NCBI GenBank assembly: GCA_001800605.1
Contig: MGVS01000003.1
Span: 4,920-58,098, forward strand
DNA length: 53,179 nt
Source: Elusimicrobia bacterium RIFOXYD2_FULL_34_15
Lineage (GTDB): Bacteria; Elusimicrobiota; UBA8919
Direction: 5' to 3'
This document shows positions 33,027-41,724 of the stretch, in pieces (within the stretch, counting starts at the first letter, position 1; every line of letters starts with the position of its first letter). The notes below the pieces were generated by a model. The model did no database searches. It had not been told where the DNA came from and worked only from the letters and a program-made list of their open reading frames with translations. A program made the translations under genes and the position numbers.

Positions 33027-34493
33027 ATGTATCACCCGACAGAAAAAGAATTTAATAAATTAATAAAAAACAATTATATTGTGCAATTATGGAAAGAGAT
33101 TTCCGTCGGCAGTGAAACGCCAGTTTCGGCTTATTTAAAACTGGGAGTTAATAGTCCGTCTTGTTTACTTGAAAGTATTGAAGGAGAACAGAAATTTGCA
33201 AGGTATTCATTTCTGATATTAGATCCGTCCGTTGTTTTCTATAGTAAAAATGATTTAATTACTATACAGCGCAAAAATAGTAAAAAACATTTTAAAGCGA
33301 ATGATCCTCTGAATTATCTAAAAAAACTTTTTAGTGATGATAAACTCAAACATGATAAAATGCTTCCCCGACTTTCAGGCGGCGCTATCGGTTATATAGC
33401 ATATGATTATATACATAAAATTGAAAAAATTTCCAATTTAAAAAAACCTGGTTTATCTTTACCCGAATTATATTTCATGTTCCCTAAAATAGTGCTTTCT
33501 TTCGATCATTTAAAGCAAAAAGTGAAAATAATTCGTATTGTTAATCCAAAAGAGAAAATAAATTACAGAAATGCTTGTAATGATATAGAAAAAATTGTTA
33601 ATAAACTTTCCGCGCCAATTTTAATTAATACTATTCGTTCAAAGTCCGGTATTATTAAATCAAATACCACAAAACAGCAATTTATAAATGCTGTTAAAAA
33701 AGCAAAAAAATATATAGTAGACGGTGATATAATACAGACTGTATTGTCACAGCAGCTGCAAACCGAATTTGAAGGGGAACCCTTTGAAATTTACCGTGCA
33801 TTAAGAATATTGAATCCTTCCCCGTACATGTATTATTTTAACCTTGGGGATTTAAAAATAATAGGGGCATCACCTGAAATATTAGTTCGCTTGGAAAATA
33901 ATACCGCAAATTTAAGACCAATTGCCGGAACTCGGCCAAGAGGGAAAGACGATGAGGAAGATAAAAAATTACAGAAAGAGTTGTTAAATGATCAAAAGGA
34001 AAAAGCGGAACATCTTATGCTTGTTGATTTAGGCAGAAATGATCTCGGAAGGGTTTGCGAATTTGACAGCATAAAAATTTCAAAGTTTATGTCTATAGAA
34101 AAATATTCTCATGTAATGCATATGGTTTCTGATATTATAGGTAAAATAAAGAATGACACTGATGCTTTTGAATTATTTAAAGCCACGTTTCCGGCCGGAA
34201 CGGTTGCGGGTGCACCTAAAATTAGAGCTATGGAGATACTAGAAGAGATTGAGTCTACTAAAAGAGGTTTGTATGCCGGTGCTGTAGGTTACTTTGATTA
34301 TAATGGTAATATGGATTTTGCAATAAATATTAGGACAATAATAATGAAAGGGAAAAAAGCTTATATTCAGGCAGGTGCAGGAATAGTAGCAGATTCCGTC
34401 CCTGAAAAAGAATACGAGGAGACATTAAATAAAGCAAGAGGCCTGCTTAAAGCAATAGAGATGGCAGCAAATAAAATAGTGTCAGGCTGGTAG
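33027..34493 (+). CDS. trpE: Anthranilate synthase component I
   Basis: A 488-residue chorismate-using enzyme. The N-terminal tryptophan-binding motif SCLLESIEGEQKFARYSF favours TrpE over PabB. The catalytic region has PIAGTRPRGKD, LVDLGRNDLGRV, FPAGTVAGAPKIRAME and IQAGAGIVADSVPEKEY. It makes anthranilate from chorismate with an amidotransferase partner (TrpG) that is not in this window. It follows lepB by two bases, so the two may share a transcript; no leader peptide or attenuator is visible. Confidence 0.93.
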   Translation: MYHPTEKEFNKLIKNNYIVQLWKEISVGSETPVSAYLKLGVNSPSCLLESIEGEQKFARYSFLILDPSVVFYSKNDLITIQRKNSKKHFKANDPLNYLKKLFSDDKLKHDKMLPRLSGGAIGYIAYDYIHKIEKISNLKKPGLSLPELYFMFPKIVLSFDHLKQKVKIIRIVNPKEKINYRNACNDIEKIVNKLSAPILINTIRSKSGIIKSNTTKQQFINAVKKAKKYIVDGDIIQTVLSQQLQTEFEGEPFEIYRALRILNPSPYMYYFNLGDLKIIGASPEILVRLENNTANLRPIAGTRPRGKDDEEDKKLQKELLNDQKEKAEHLMLVDLGRNDLGRVCEFDSIKISKFMSIEKYSHVMHMVSDIIGKIKNDTDAFELFKATFPAGTVAGAPKIRAMEILEEIESTKRGLYAGAVGYFDYNGNMDFAINIRTIIMKGKKAYIQAGAGIVADSVPEKEYEETLNKARGLLKAIEMAANKIVSGW

Positions 34494-34502
34494 CTTTAAA
34501 GT

Positions 34503-34550
34503 CGAGTAATGGGTAACGAGTAACGGGTAAATAGGAATAAAGGTAAAAGA
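34503..34550 (+). repeat. Heptamer array after trpE
   Basis: CGAGTAA, TGGGTAA, CGAGTAA, CGGGTAA, then degenerating to ATAGGAATAAAGGTAAAAG. Confidence 0.6.
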
Positions 34551-34612
34551 TTAGGTTTCTATGACTTAATCTGTGTAATCGTTTTTAGAAATTTGTGTAA
34601 TCAATTTAAATT

Positions 34613-35650
34613 ATGAAACAGCAATTAAACTTATCTACTTCACTTAAAACCACTGTTAGCCAAATATTAGGAACACGATTAGCAAATATAATAAGACTTT
34701 CCGAAAAGGAATTTAATCAACTAATTAAACAATTAGAATCCGATCCATTATTTGAGAAACTAAAAAATGATAAAATAGTAAGATATAAGAGATTCCCTAA
34801 TACAGGTTTTTCTAATGCTTTTTTAGAACTTAACGAAAATTTATCTATGGATCATTCCGTTATAGATATTGGTTCTATTCTTGAAAAGAAAGAAGAAGTT
34901 ATAAAACAAATAAAGCAATTAGGAATGGAGGATTTTAAAAAGTATTTTTTGTATAATGATGATAATTTATCTTATAGTGAAATAGCAAAAAATACAGGAA
35001 TATCTGTAGAAGAAGTAAAAAAGATAATAGATTTATTAAACGAGATATCAATTCAGGCTGAATTTCACCACCCATTACCTCTTGACATTTCGTCTCAAAT
35101 AAAATACAATAAAATAGCATCAATAGATAAAGATGTTAAAGGCCATTTTGTTATAAATCTGTTTTCGCCAAATTTGGTTAGAGGCAGATATGAGTTAGAT
35201 TACGAAAAATTAAAACAAATAAACAATCGAAAAACGCAGGCTTTAGTAAATAAACTAGAGCTTATTAATGCACGGAAAACCATAATTTATCAAATATTAG
35301 AGAAGTTAATTTCATATCAAAAAGATTTTTTAAACACCGGAAATTTGGATAATCGCAGATTGTTGACACAGAAAGATTTATCAAAAGAAATAAATGTTGA
35401 TCCAAGTATAGTGTCTCGAATCGTTAAAAACAGAAGCGTTGTAATACCGGCCGGCAGGGAGATTTCTTTACAGGAATTTTTCTCAAACAAAAAAGATATA
35501 AAAAAACTATTGACGAGAAAAATAATAGAAAAAAATAAGAAGAAGTTAAGTGCTGAAAAGATTAAACAAATAATAAAAAAAGAATACAGGGTAAATATCT
35601 CACGAAGAAGCATCGCTTATTATCTTGATGAACTTAAATTGAAAAAATGA
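34613..35650 (+). CDS. rpoN: Short, divergent RNA polymerase sigma-54 factor
   Basis: A 345-residue protein, about 100 residues shorter than typical sigma-54. Region I is recognisable but not Gln-rich (NLSTSLKTTVSQILGTRLAN instead of the usual L-x-x-Q-Q series). The core-binding region has paired helix-turn-helix-like segments (YSEIAKNTGISVEEVKKII). The C-terminal DNA-binding domain has LTQKDLSKEINVDPSIVSRIV and ends with the RpoN box region ISRRSIAYYLDELKL (usual ARRTVAKYREEL). It recognises -24/-12 promoters and needs an AAA+ activator, which is encoded directly downstream with a four-base overlap. The alternative, a degenerate paralog, is less likely given the intact RpoN box. Confidence 0.85.
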   Translation: MKQQLNLSTSLKTTVSQILGTRLANIIRLSEKEFNQLIKQLESDPLFEKLKNDKIVRYKRFPNTGFSNAFLELNENLSMDHSVIDIGSILEKKEEVIKQIKQLGMEDFKKYFLYNDDNLSYSEIAKNTGISVEEVKKIIDLLNEISIQAEFHHPLPLDISSQIKYNKIASIDKDVKGHFVINLFSPNLVRGRYELDYEKLKQINNRKTQALVNKLELINARKTIIYQILEKLISYQKDFLNTGNLDNRRLLTQKDLSKEINVDPSIVSRIVKNRSVVIPAGREISLQEFFSNKKDIKKLLTRKIIEKNKKKLSAEKIKQIIKKEYRVNISRRSIAYYLDELKLKK

Positions 35651-37041
35651 GCAAAATTCTAATTTTAGATAAAGATCTGGAAATTTCTAAAACATTAAAT
35701 AACTTTTTTATAAAAGAAGGTTTTGAAGTTTGTACAGCAAATACCGGAAAAGAAGGAATTCAAAAAGTAAAGGAAGAAAATCCGGATATAATTTTACTTG
35801 AACTTAACCTGCCTGATATGGACGGTATATCGTTAATAAAAGAACACTTGCCTATGATAGAAAATAAATCAATTATCGTTTTAACTGAATATAACAATGT
35901 TGATCTGGCGGTGCAAGCTATGAAACTGGGTGTTTTTGATTATATAATAAAACCTCCGGAAGAAAAAAAATTGCTTTTAGCTGTAAAAAATGCTTTAGAA
36001 ACAAAGCTGCTTCGCCAAAAAGTAAAAGATCTGAGTGATCAATTTTATGTTGCTTGTAAGGCTTATTTTTTCCTTGGAAATGACCCTAGTATTAAAAGAA
36101 TTATTGAAATGGCGAAAAAAGTTGCAACAACTGATGTGACTGTTCTCATAGAAGGTGAAAGCGGTGTCGGTAAAGAACAGATAGCAAGATTAATTCATTC
36201 TCATAGTTTAAGAAAGGACAGGCCTTTTATTGCGATCGATTGCGGTACTTTTCCTGATAGTTTAATCGAAAGTGAGTTTTTTGGATATGAAAAAGGTGCT
36301 TTTACCGGTGCTGACAAAAGAAAACCTGGCCAATTTGAGATTGCTGAAGGCGGAACAGTATTTCTAAATGAAATCTCTAATCTGCCTTTATCAGCACAAG
36401 CTAAATTATTAAGGGTATTACAAGAAAGAGAAATTCAGCATCTTGGAGGAACGAAAACCATAAAAATAGATGTAAGAATACTTGCAGATAGTAATGTTTC
36501 TCTTGAAAAAAAGGTGTTAAATAAAGAATTCAGAGAAGATCTTTATCACCGCTTGAACGAATTCAAGATTGTAGTCCCGCCTTTAAGAGAAAGAGGAGAA
36601 GATATTTTTCTTCTATCTGATTATTTTTTAGATGAAGCTAATAAGGGATTTTATAAACAAGTAAAAGGTTTTTCTGATGAAGTAAAACAATTATTCCTTA
36701 CTTATCATTGGCCGGGAAATGTTAGAGAACTTAAAAGCACTGTCAAAAGAGCTGTTCTCCTTGCAGATGATATAATTTTATCTGAACATTTACCGCCTGC
36801 AATTCAACTTTTGCAAAATATGATTAATACAACAAAAACAACCGATATTAAAAGTGAGGAAAAAGAAGAGATTATCTACAGACATGGTTTTAAAAAAAAA
36901 GGACTTTTAATGGAATCTGAGAGAAGAGTAATTATAGATTTATTGAAAAAATTTAATAATAATCGTTCAAAAGCTGCAAAAGAGTTAGGTATCACTCGCA
37001 GAGCATTATATTACAAACTAAAAAAATTAGAGTTAAATTAA
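35647..37041 (+). CDS. NtrC-family sigma-54 activator with altered receiver and Walker B
   Basis: A 464-residue protein: receiver (1-120), AAA+ domain (about 140-375), Fis-type DNA-binding domain (about 420-464, KAAKELGITRRALYYKLK). The AAA+ domain has Walker A GESGVGKE, the sigma-54-contact loop GAFTGA, and the arginine-finger region REDLYHRLNEF. Two departures are clear. The receiver phosphorylation site is Glu52 (PDIILLELNLPDMDG), where Asp is usual, though Asp8/Asp10, the Thr and the Lys are kept. The Walker B reads GGTVFLNEI with Asn241 in place of Asp. Glu52 could mimic phosphorylation and make the activator independent of a kinase. It overlaps rpoN by four bases and precedes the sugar-binding gene by 18 bases. 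Confidence 0.92.
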   Translation: MSKILILDKDLEISKTLNNFFIKEGFEVCTANTGKEGIQKVKEENPDIILLELNLPDMDGISLIKEHLPMIENKSIIVLTEYNNVDLAVQAMKLGVFDYIIKPPEEKKLLLAVKNALETKLLRQKVKDLSDQFYVACKAYFFLGNDPSIKRIIEMAKKVATTDVTVLIEGESGVGKEQIARLIHSHSLRKDRPFIAIDCGTFPDSLIESEFFGYEKGAFTGADKRKPGQFEIAEGGTVFLNEISNLPLSAQAKLLRVLQEREIQHLGGTKTIKIDVRILADSNVSLEKKVLNKEFREDLYHRLNEFKIVVPPLRERGEDIFLLSDYFLDEANKGFYKQVKGFSDEVKQLFLTYHWPGNVRELKSTVKRAVLLADDIILSEHLPPAIQLLQNMINTTKTTDIKSEEKEEIIYRHGFKKKGLLMESERRVIIDLLKKFNNNRSKAAKELGITRRALYYKLKKLELN

Positions 37042-37059
37042 TTTAAAGGAGGATTTAAA

Positions 37060-38331
37060 ATGGTTAAAAAGTTGTTGCTTATGGTTTTTTGTTTATTAAT
37101 TGTTGTTGGTTGTGGCAAAAAAGAATCGGATCAGGGTAAGGTTACAATTAGGTTTTCAAACGCTGAAACTGTAGTCGATCAAATTAAGATTATGAAAGAA
37201 ATTACAGCAGAATTTGAAAAAGAAAATCCGGATATTAAAGTAAAGCTTGAATGGGGAGTTAGACCGGAAAAAATACTTACCGAATTAGCAGCCGGAACAG
37301 CGCCTGATGTTTTCATGTGGTGGATGGGGCTTGATGACTTAAAAGAACGAAATGCTTTATATCCAATGGGTGATTTTGTAAAAAAATATAATATTGATTT
37401 AAGTAAATATTTTCAATGTATTGTTAAACAATATACTTATGATGGGCAGTTATATGCGTTTCCATTACAGCTAAAAACTCTCTGTCTTGTATATAATAAA
37501 GATATGTTTGATAAGAATAAAATTGCTTATCCAAACGAAAAATGGACTTGGGATGATTATCTAGATGCCGCAACAAAACTAACAGCAACTAAAGCAGAGG
37601 GCGGAGTTAGAAAACAATTTGGAACACTATTACCACCCGGAGATCAGTGGATAATGCTTAACGGCGGTAATATTATTGACGTAAAAAACAAAAAATGTGT
37701 TATTGACAGCCCGCAAGGCAAAGAAGCATTGGAATTTTTAATGAAGTTAAATATTGCAGCATGTCCTTCTCAGGCAGAATTAGCAGCATTCACAGGCAGG
37801 GGTGGTTCTGAACCGTTTTTATCCGGAATGGTCGCAATGGTACCGGCGCCGACATGGATGCTTTCTTCACTTGCATATATCAAGAATTTTGAATGGGCAG
37901 TTGCACCAATACCAAAACCACCAAAAAGAAAAATTACTTATATGTTTGATGATGCCGGCTTAGTATTAGCCAAAAATTCGAAACATCCTGAAGAAGCATT
38001 CAGGTTTATCAGTTTTTATTGCGGGAAAAAGGGTATGGAAATATTTGCAAAAGGCAGGAACGGAATACCTGTTTACAAAGAAATAGCATATTCAACTTTT
38101 GTTACACCGCCGCCGGATGGTTTACAATATTATCTGGAAGCCGCAGAAAAAGCAACTGTACCATTAAATCCAAGAATTAAAAACTATAGTGAAATGAGAA
38201 GTTTTTATTCAAGAAATTGGACTTTAGCACTATTAGGTAAATTAGACTTAAATACTGCTTTAAAAAATATTAAAGATGGTATGAATGAGAAATTAAAGGA
38301 TATTGAAGCATCATCTTCAAAAAAGAAGTAG
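37060..38331 (+). CDS. Carbohydrate ABC transporter substrate-binding lipoprotein
   Basis: A 423-residue family 1 extracellular solute-binding protein. The lipobox IVVGCGKK puts the lipid-bearing Cys at about residue 19. The body shows VTIRFSNAETVVDQ, APDVFMWWMG, GQLYAFPLQLKTLCLVYNKDMF and WTWDDYLDAATKL, typical of sugar-binding proteins. No permease or ATPase gene follows, so either the transporter is encoded elsewhere or this protein serves another function. AAAGGAGG precedes the ATG. Placement right after the sigma-54 pair suggests co-transcription with them. Confidence 0.9.
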   Translation: MVKKLLLMVFCLLIVVGCGKKESDQGKVTIRFSNAETVVDQIKIMKEITAEFEKENPDIKVKLEWGVRPEKILTELAAGTAPDVFMWWMGLDDLKERNALYPMGDFVKKYNIDLSKYFQCIVKQYTYDGQLYAFPLQLKTLCLVYNKDMFDKNKIAYPNEKWTWDDYLDAATKLTATKAEGGVRKQFGTLLPPGDQWIMLNGGNIIDVKNKKCVIDSPQGKEALEFLMKLNIAACPSQAELAAFTGRGGSEPFLSGMVAMVPAPTWMLSSLAYIKNFEWAVAPIPKPPKRKITYMFDDAGLVLAKNSKHPEEAFRFISFYCGKKGMEIFAKGRNGIPVYKEIAYSTFVTPPPDGLQYYLEAAEKATVPLNPRIKNYSEMRSFYSRNWTLALLGKLDLNTALKNIKDGMNEKLKDIEASSSKKK

Positions 38332-38348
38332 ATTTTAAAAAAAAATAG

Positions 38349-38406
38349 ACCCCGTTAGGAATTAAATGCTACTAAATGGCAATATTTTCTAACGGGGACT
38401 TCTATT
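38349..38406 (+). terminator. Stem-loop after the sugar-binding gene
   Basis: CCCCGTTAG (38350-38358) pairs with CTAACGGGG (38389-38397); a weak T-rich tail (ACTTCTATTT) follows. The loop is 30 bases. It could be a terminator or an mRNA-stabilising hairpin that raises expression of the binding protein relative to downstream genes. Confidence 0.5.
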
Positions 38407-38427
38407 TATTAAAAGGATGGTAGAAAA

Positions 38428-39477
38428 ATGTTTGAAAAAGGAAAAGCAATAGTTTTTGAACGTCCGGGAAATGCGGTAGTAAAAAACATTAGGTTAGCGC
38501 CTGTAGATGATGAAACCGTAGTGGTTAAAACAAAATATAGCGCTATAAGCTGCGGTACCGAATTAACTGTGTATGATGCGTTATCATATCAGACTGAGGT
38601 TTGGTATCCTACAATACCGGGTTATGAAGAAGTAGGCGAAGTTGTTCATGTAGGCAAAAAAGCTCCTTTAACATTTAGCGGAGAAAAATTAAAAGTCGGC
38701 GACAGAGTAATGGCAAATGAAGTAAGGTTTTATCCTGATTATTGCGCATCTTGGGGCGGTCAAACTCAATATGCAATCAAAAATTCAAAAACATTAGGCG
38801 GAAGACAAGACCTATGTGTAAAAATCCCTGACAATGTATCTTATAAAGAGTCTGTGATCGCATATCTTGCAGCAGTTGCCAAAAAGGGTATAGATAAAGT
38901 CGGAATAAAACCAGGAGACAATGTTTTAATTATTGGTGCAGGAGCAGTCGGTTTATCTTCTATACAGTTGGCAAAAATGGAAGGTGCGGGAAAAGTAATT
39001 TCAATGGATATTCATAAAACACGTCTTCTTAGAGCAAAAAAATTTGCTGACCATATTATTGATTCTTCAAAAGTTGATTATATTGATCAAATAAAAGAAT
39101 TAACAGATGGTAAAATGGCTGATGTTGTTATTGAATGTTCAGGCGATGCAGAATCCGCAAGACAGGTTTACAAATATGTCCGTGACGGCGGATGGGAAGT
39201 TGATGATGATGGATGCAGAATTCATTTTCAGGGTTACTATATCTGGGCAATACCGATAGATCCTTATCAGAGATGGTTCACGAAAAATATGAGAATTTCA
39301 ATGAGCTGTCAGTTTAAACCCGGTGATAAAGATGCTATTTTAAAACTAATAAGTGAAAAGAAATTTGATGCAAAATCATTGTTTAGCGATGAATATTCAA
39401 TTGATGATGCTCCAAAAGCATATAAGGATTTAAAAAAGAATAGATGGGATATATTGAAAATATTATTAAAATGGTGA
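38428..39477 (+). CDS. Medium-chain zinc-type dehydrogenase (sugar/polyol)
   Basis: A 349-residue MDR-family oxidoreductase. The catalytic domain has YSAISCGTELTVYD, with the likely zinc Cys, and GYEEVGEVVHVG. The NAD(P) fold has VLIIGAGAVGLSSIQLAKM and IISMDIHKTR-like spacing. The structural-zinc loop of four Cys is missing. Substrates of such enzymes include sugars, polyols and uronates. ACTAAAAGGATGG precedes the start. With the following isomerases and Gfo/Idh/MocA enzymes it probably acts in carbohydrate catabolism; exact substrate unknown. Confidence 0.85.
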   Translation: MFEKGKAIVFERPGNAVVKNIRLAPVDDETVVVKTKYSAISCGTELTVYDALSYQTEVWYPTIPGYEEVGEVVHVGKKAPLTFSGEKLKVGDRVMANEVRFYPDYCASWGGQTQYAIKNSKTLGGRQDLCVKIPDNVSYKESVIAYLAAVAKKGIDKVGIKPGDNVLIIGAGAVGLSSIQLAKMEGAGKVISMDIHKTRLLRAKKFADHIIDSSKVDYIDQIKELTDGKMADVVIECSGDAESARQVYKYVRDGGWEVDDDGCRIHFQGYYIWAIPIDPYQRWFTKNMRISMSCQFKPGDKDAILKLISEKKFDAKSLFSDEYSIDDAPKAYKDLKKNRWDILKILLKW

Positions 39478-39480
39478 AAT

Positions 39481-39603
39481 ATAGGTAAAAGGGTAAAAAG
39501 GGAGAAGGGTAGCCCGCCACTGAATCATCGGCGGGTCCGCCAAAGACTTAGTGGCGGAAAAGAAAAAACGATTGTTTTTATTTCTTTACCTTTCTACCTT
39601 TGT
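39481..39603 (+). repeat. Inverted heptamer array enclosing a CCGCCACT palindrome
   Basis: Left arm AGGTAAA, AGGGTAA, AAAGGGA, GAAGGGT; right arm TTTCTTTACCTTTCTACC (39583-39600). Between them lies CCCGCCACTGAATC...TTAGTGGCGG (39513-39558). Same composite design as 15400-15545. Confidence 0.7.
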
Positions 39604-39623
39604 AAATTTTTGGAGGTTAAAAT

Positions 39624-40454
39624 ATGGGTTGTTGCTGTTGTAAATCAAATAGTAAAATTATTGCTGCTGCATGGGGTTTTAGGAAGCTTAGCGTTGAAGA
39701 TTATTTTAAAAGCGTTAGCAAGCTCGGAATTTACGGTTTAGAGTTGCATATAGATGCGAAAGAAACTAAAAATTCATTAGACAGCACAAATCCTGAAGAA
39801 GAAGCAAAAAAAGCAAAAGAATTATCGACTAAATATTGTGTATCAATATCCTCAATTGCTATAGGTAACGATTTCACACTTGAAAATGATAGTGATATTG
39901 CGAAACAAATAGAAAATGTAAAAAGAGCTATAGATTTGGCTGATATGCTAAATACTAGAATAATTAGAATATTTGCCGGTTTTATTGAAAAGTCAAAAAT
40001 TACTGAATCAACATATAAGAAAGTATGGGATTCATTTAACATTGTCGGTAAATATGCAGAGAACAAAAATGTAACACTTTGTATTGAAAACCATGGTGGC
40101 ATTACTGCTAACGGTGACGATTGTCTAAAAGTTTTAAAGGGAATAAAAAGTAAAGCAGTAGCAATAAACTTTGATCCTGCAAATTTTTATTTTTACGGCG
40201 AGGATCCTTTAAAAGGACTAAGAAAAGTAGCAAAATATGTAAAGTATGCGCACTGGAAAGATGTAAAAAAAGTTAACGGAAAACTTGAATATTGCGCTTT
40301 TGGTGAAGGAGTTATTGATTGGCCGCCAATAATAAAAGAACTTTCAAAAAACGGTTATAGCGGTTATTATTCAATTGAATATGAGACTTTTGAAGATGTT
40401 GAACGCGGAACTTTATCAAGTCTAAATAAATTAAAAGAATTAGGAATTAAATAG
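39624..40454 (+). CDS. Sugar phosphate isomerase/epimerase-like TIM barrel
   Basis: A 276-residue AP-endonuclease-2-type TIM barrel. Metal-binding residues are seen in IENHGG, NFDPANFYF, YAHWKDV and SIEYE, the usual Glu-Asp-His-Glu set. Family members isomerise or epimerise keto sugars, and some act on 3-keto sugars or inosose. The protein begins MGCCCCKSNSK: four successive Cys directly after the start, unusual and absent from its relatives here. GGAGG eight bases upstream supports this start. Confidence 0.88.
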   Translation: MGCCCCKSNSKIIAAAWGFRKLSVEDYFKSVSKLGIYGLELHIDAKETKNSLDSTNPEEEAKKAKELSTKYCVSISSIAIGNDFTLENDSDIAKQIENVKRAIDLADMLNTRIIRIFAGFIEKSKITESTYKKVWDSFNIVGKYAENKNVTLCIENHGGITANGDDCLKVLKGIKSKAVAINFDPANFYFYGEDPLKGLRKVAKYVKYAHWKDVKKVNGKLEYCAFGEGVIDWPPIIKELSKNGYSGYYSIEYETFEDVERGTLSSLNKLKELGIK

Positions 40455-40459
40455 AAAAT

Positions 40460-40487
40460 AAGTAATGGGCAACGGGTAACGAGTAGT
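40460..40487 (+). repeat. Heptamer array
   Basis: AAGTAAT, GGGCAAC, GGGTAAC, GAGTAGT directly before the ribosome site of the next gene. Confidence 0.6.
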
Positions 40488-40503
40488 GGGGGAAGGGAAA
40501 AAT

Positions 40504-41607
40504 ATGGAAAAGAAATATTTGCCGTCAGTATTAACTAATTATCCGATTTTTGGTTTGGGTTACCGTTCCTATTGGAAACTCGGTAACATAGTTCAGGCAG
40601 AAGTGGCAAAGGAATATAGTCTTAATGTAATGCTTGCACAGCAATCTGCGAGGGAAATAGAAAGAACCAAAAGATCATTTAAAGAAGTTATTGAATCGGC
40701 AAGTGAAAGTGCGAAAACAGTTGGATTGACAAGGCCTTGGGGAGCAGATGGAGACCATTTAAGAAACGAAAAAGAAGTAGCAATTGCTGCTGAATCAGGT
40801 TGTACGCATTTCACTTATGATTTATCAGATGCTTTAAGTAAAAACAAAGAAGATTTAGTAAACAAAATTAAACTTTTTTATGATTTAACCTGTCAGTTAA
40901 AAGGCAAAGGGAATTTTTCAAGTGAAATTTCGTTGGATGAAACGTTAAGTATAACCGATTTAAAATATATATCTGATTTAATGGATGAACTGAAAAATAA
41001 AAAAATTGAAATAACTGAAATAGCACCGCATTTCCCGGGATATTTTGAGAAAGCAATTGATTATTACCTAAAATATGAAAATGGAAAAAGAAAAAAAGAC
41101 TTAAAAGATTTTACGGAATATTTAAAAGAAATTTCAAAATTAAGCAGAAAATACGGGTTTAAAATCAGTGTTCATTCTGGCAGTGATAAATTTTCAATCT
41201 ATCCTATAGTATCAAAAATACTAAAAAAAGATTTTCATTTGAAAACTGCTGGGACATGGTATTTAGAAGAATTAAAAATAGTTGCAAAGTATGATTTAAA
41301 TCTTTTCAATGAAATTTATAAAATATCGTTTGAAAATTATAATATTTCAAAAGCAACTTATCATATCTCATGTAATCCGGAAAATATACCGGACATTCAA
41401 AAACTTGATTCACAAAAAATAGTCTCGTTACTGGAGAGTAACGAAGGTAATGACGATTTTAGACAGTTATTGCATGTTACTTATGGGGATATTTTAACAT
41501 CTGCTGATTTATCTAAAAAAATGGAATCAGTTCTAAAAACTAATATAAATGATTATAATAAGGTCTTAAAAACACACATAGTAAGACATATAAAAGATTT
41601 TATGTAA
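40504..41607 (+). CDS. Tagaturonate epimerase (UxaE)-like protein
   Basis: A 367-residue protein from the ATG at 40504, preceded by GGGGGAAGGG; an in-frame GTG at 40486 lies in the heptamer array. PIFGLGYRSYWKLGN, RPWGADGDHLRNEKEV, SEISLDETLSITD, KISVHSGSDKFSIYP and RQLLHVTYGDIL recall the UxaE family, which epimerises tagaturonate to fructuronate in galacturonate breakdown. It is shorter than the members I know. If right, it ties this cluster to uronates, in keeping with the beta-helix protein downstream. The family call is from memory of motifs and moderate in certainty. Confidence 0.55.
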   Translation: MEKKYLPSVLTNYPIFGLGYRSYWKLGNIVQAEVAKEYSLNVMLAQQSAREIERTKRSFKEVIESASESAKTVGLTRPWGADGDHLRNEKEVAIAAESGCTHFTYDLSDALSKNKEDLVNKIKLFYDLTCQLKGKGNFSSEISLDETLSITDLKYISDLMDELKNKKIEITEIAPHFPGYFEKAIDYYLKYENGKRKKDLKDFTEYLKEISKLSRKYGFKISVHSGSDKFSIYPIVSKILKKDFHLKTAGTWYLEELKIVAKYDLNLFNEIYKISFENYNISKATYHISCNPENIPDIQKLDSQKIVSLLESNEGNDDFRQLLHVTYGDILTSADLSKKMESVLKTNINDYNKVLKTHIVRHIKDFM

Positions 41608-41611
41608 AGAA

Positions 41612-41710
41612 AATTACGAGGATTTTTAACTACTGATTACGGGGATTAAATCTTTAAAATCTTTTTTTCTAATCACTGTAATCCTATCTTCTAATCATCG
41701 TAATCATTCT
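41612..41710 (+). repeat. Inverted heptamer array, GATTAC type
   Basis: Left arm ATTACGA, GGATTTT, TAACTAC, TGATTAC, GGGGATT; right arm AATCACT, GTAATCC, TATCTTC, TAATCAT, CGTAATC (41671-41705). The arms are complementary in kind (GATTAC against GTAATC). Confidence 0.7.
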
Positions 41711-41714
41711 TTAT

Positions 41715-41719
41715 GGAGA
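41715..41719 (+). promoter_or_regulatory. Ribosome site deciding the 41725 start
   Basis: GGAGA lies six bases before ATG 41725. Using the earlier ATG (41713) would place it in the coding region and add MEKK to a family that starts at the MRLGISS strand. Confidence 0.6.
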
Positions 41720-41724
41720 AAAAA

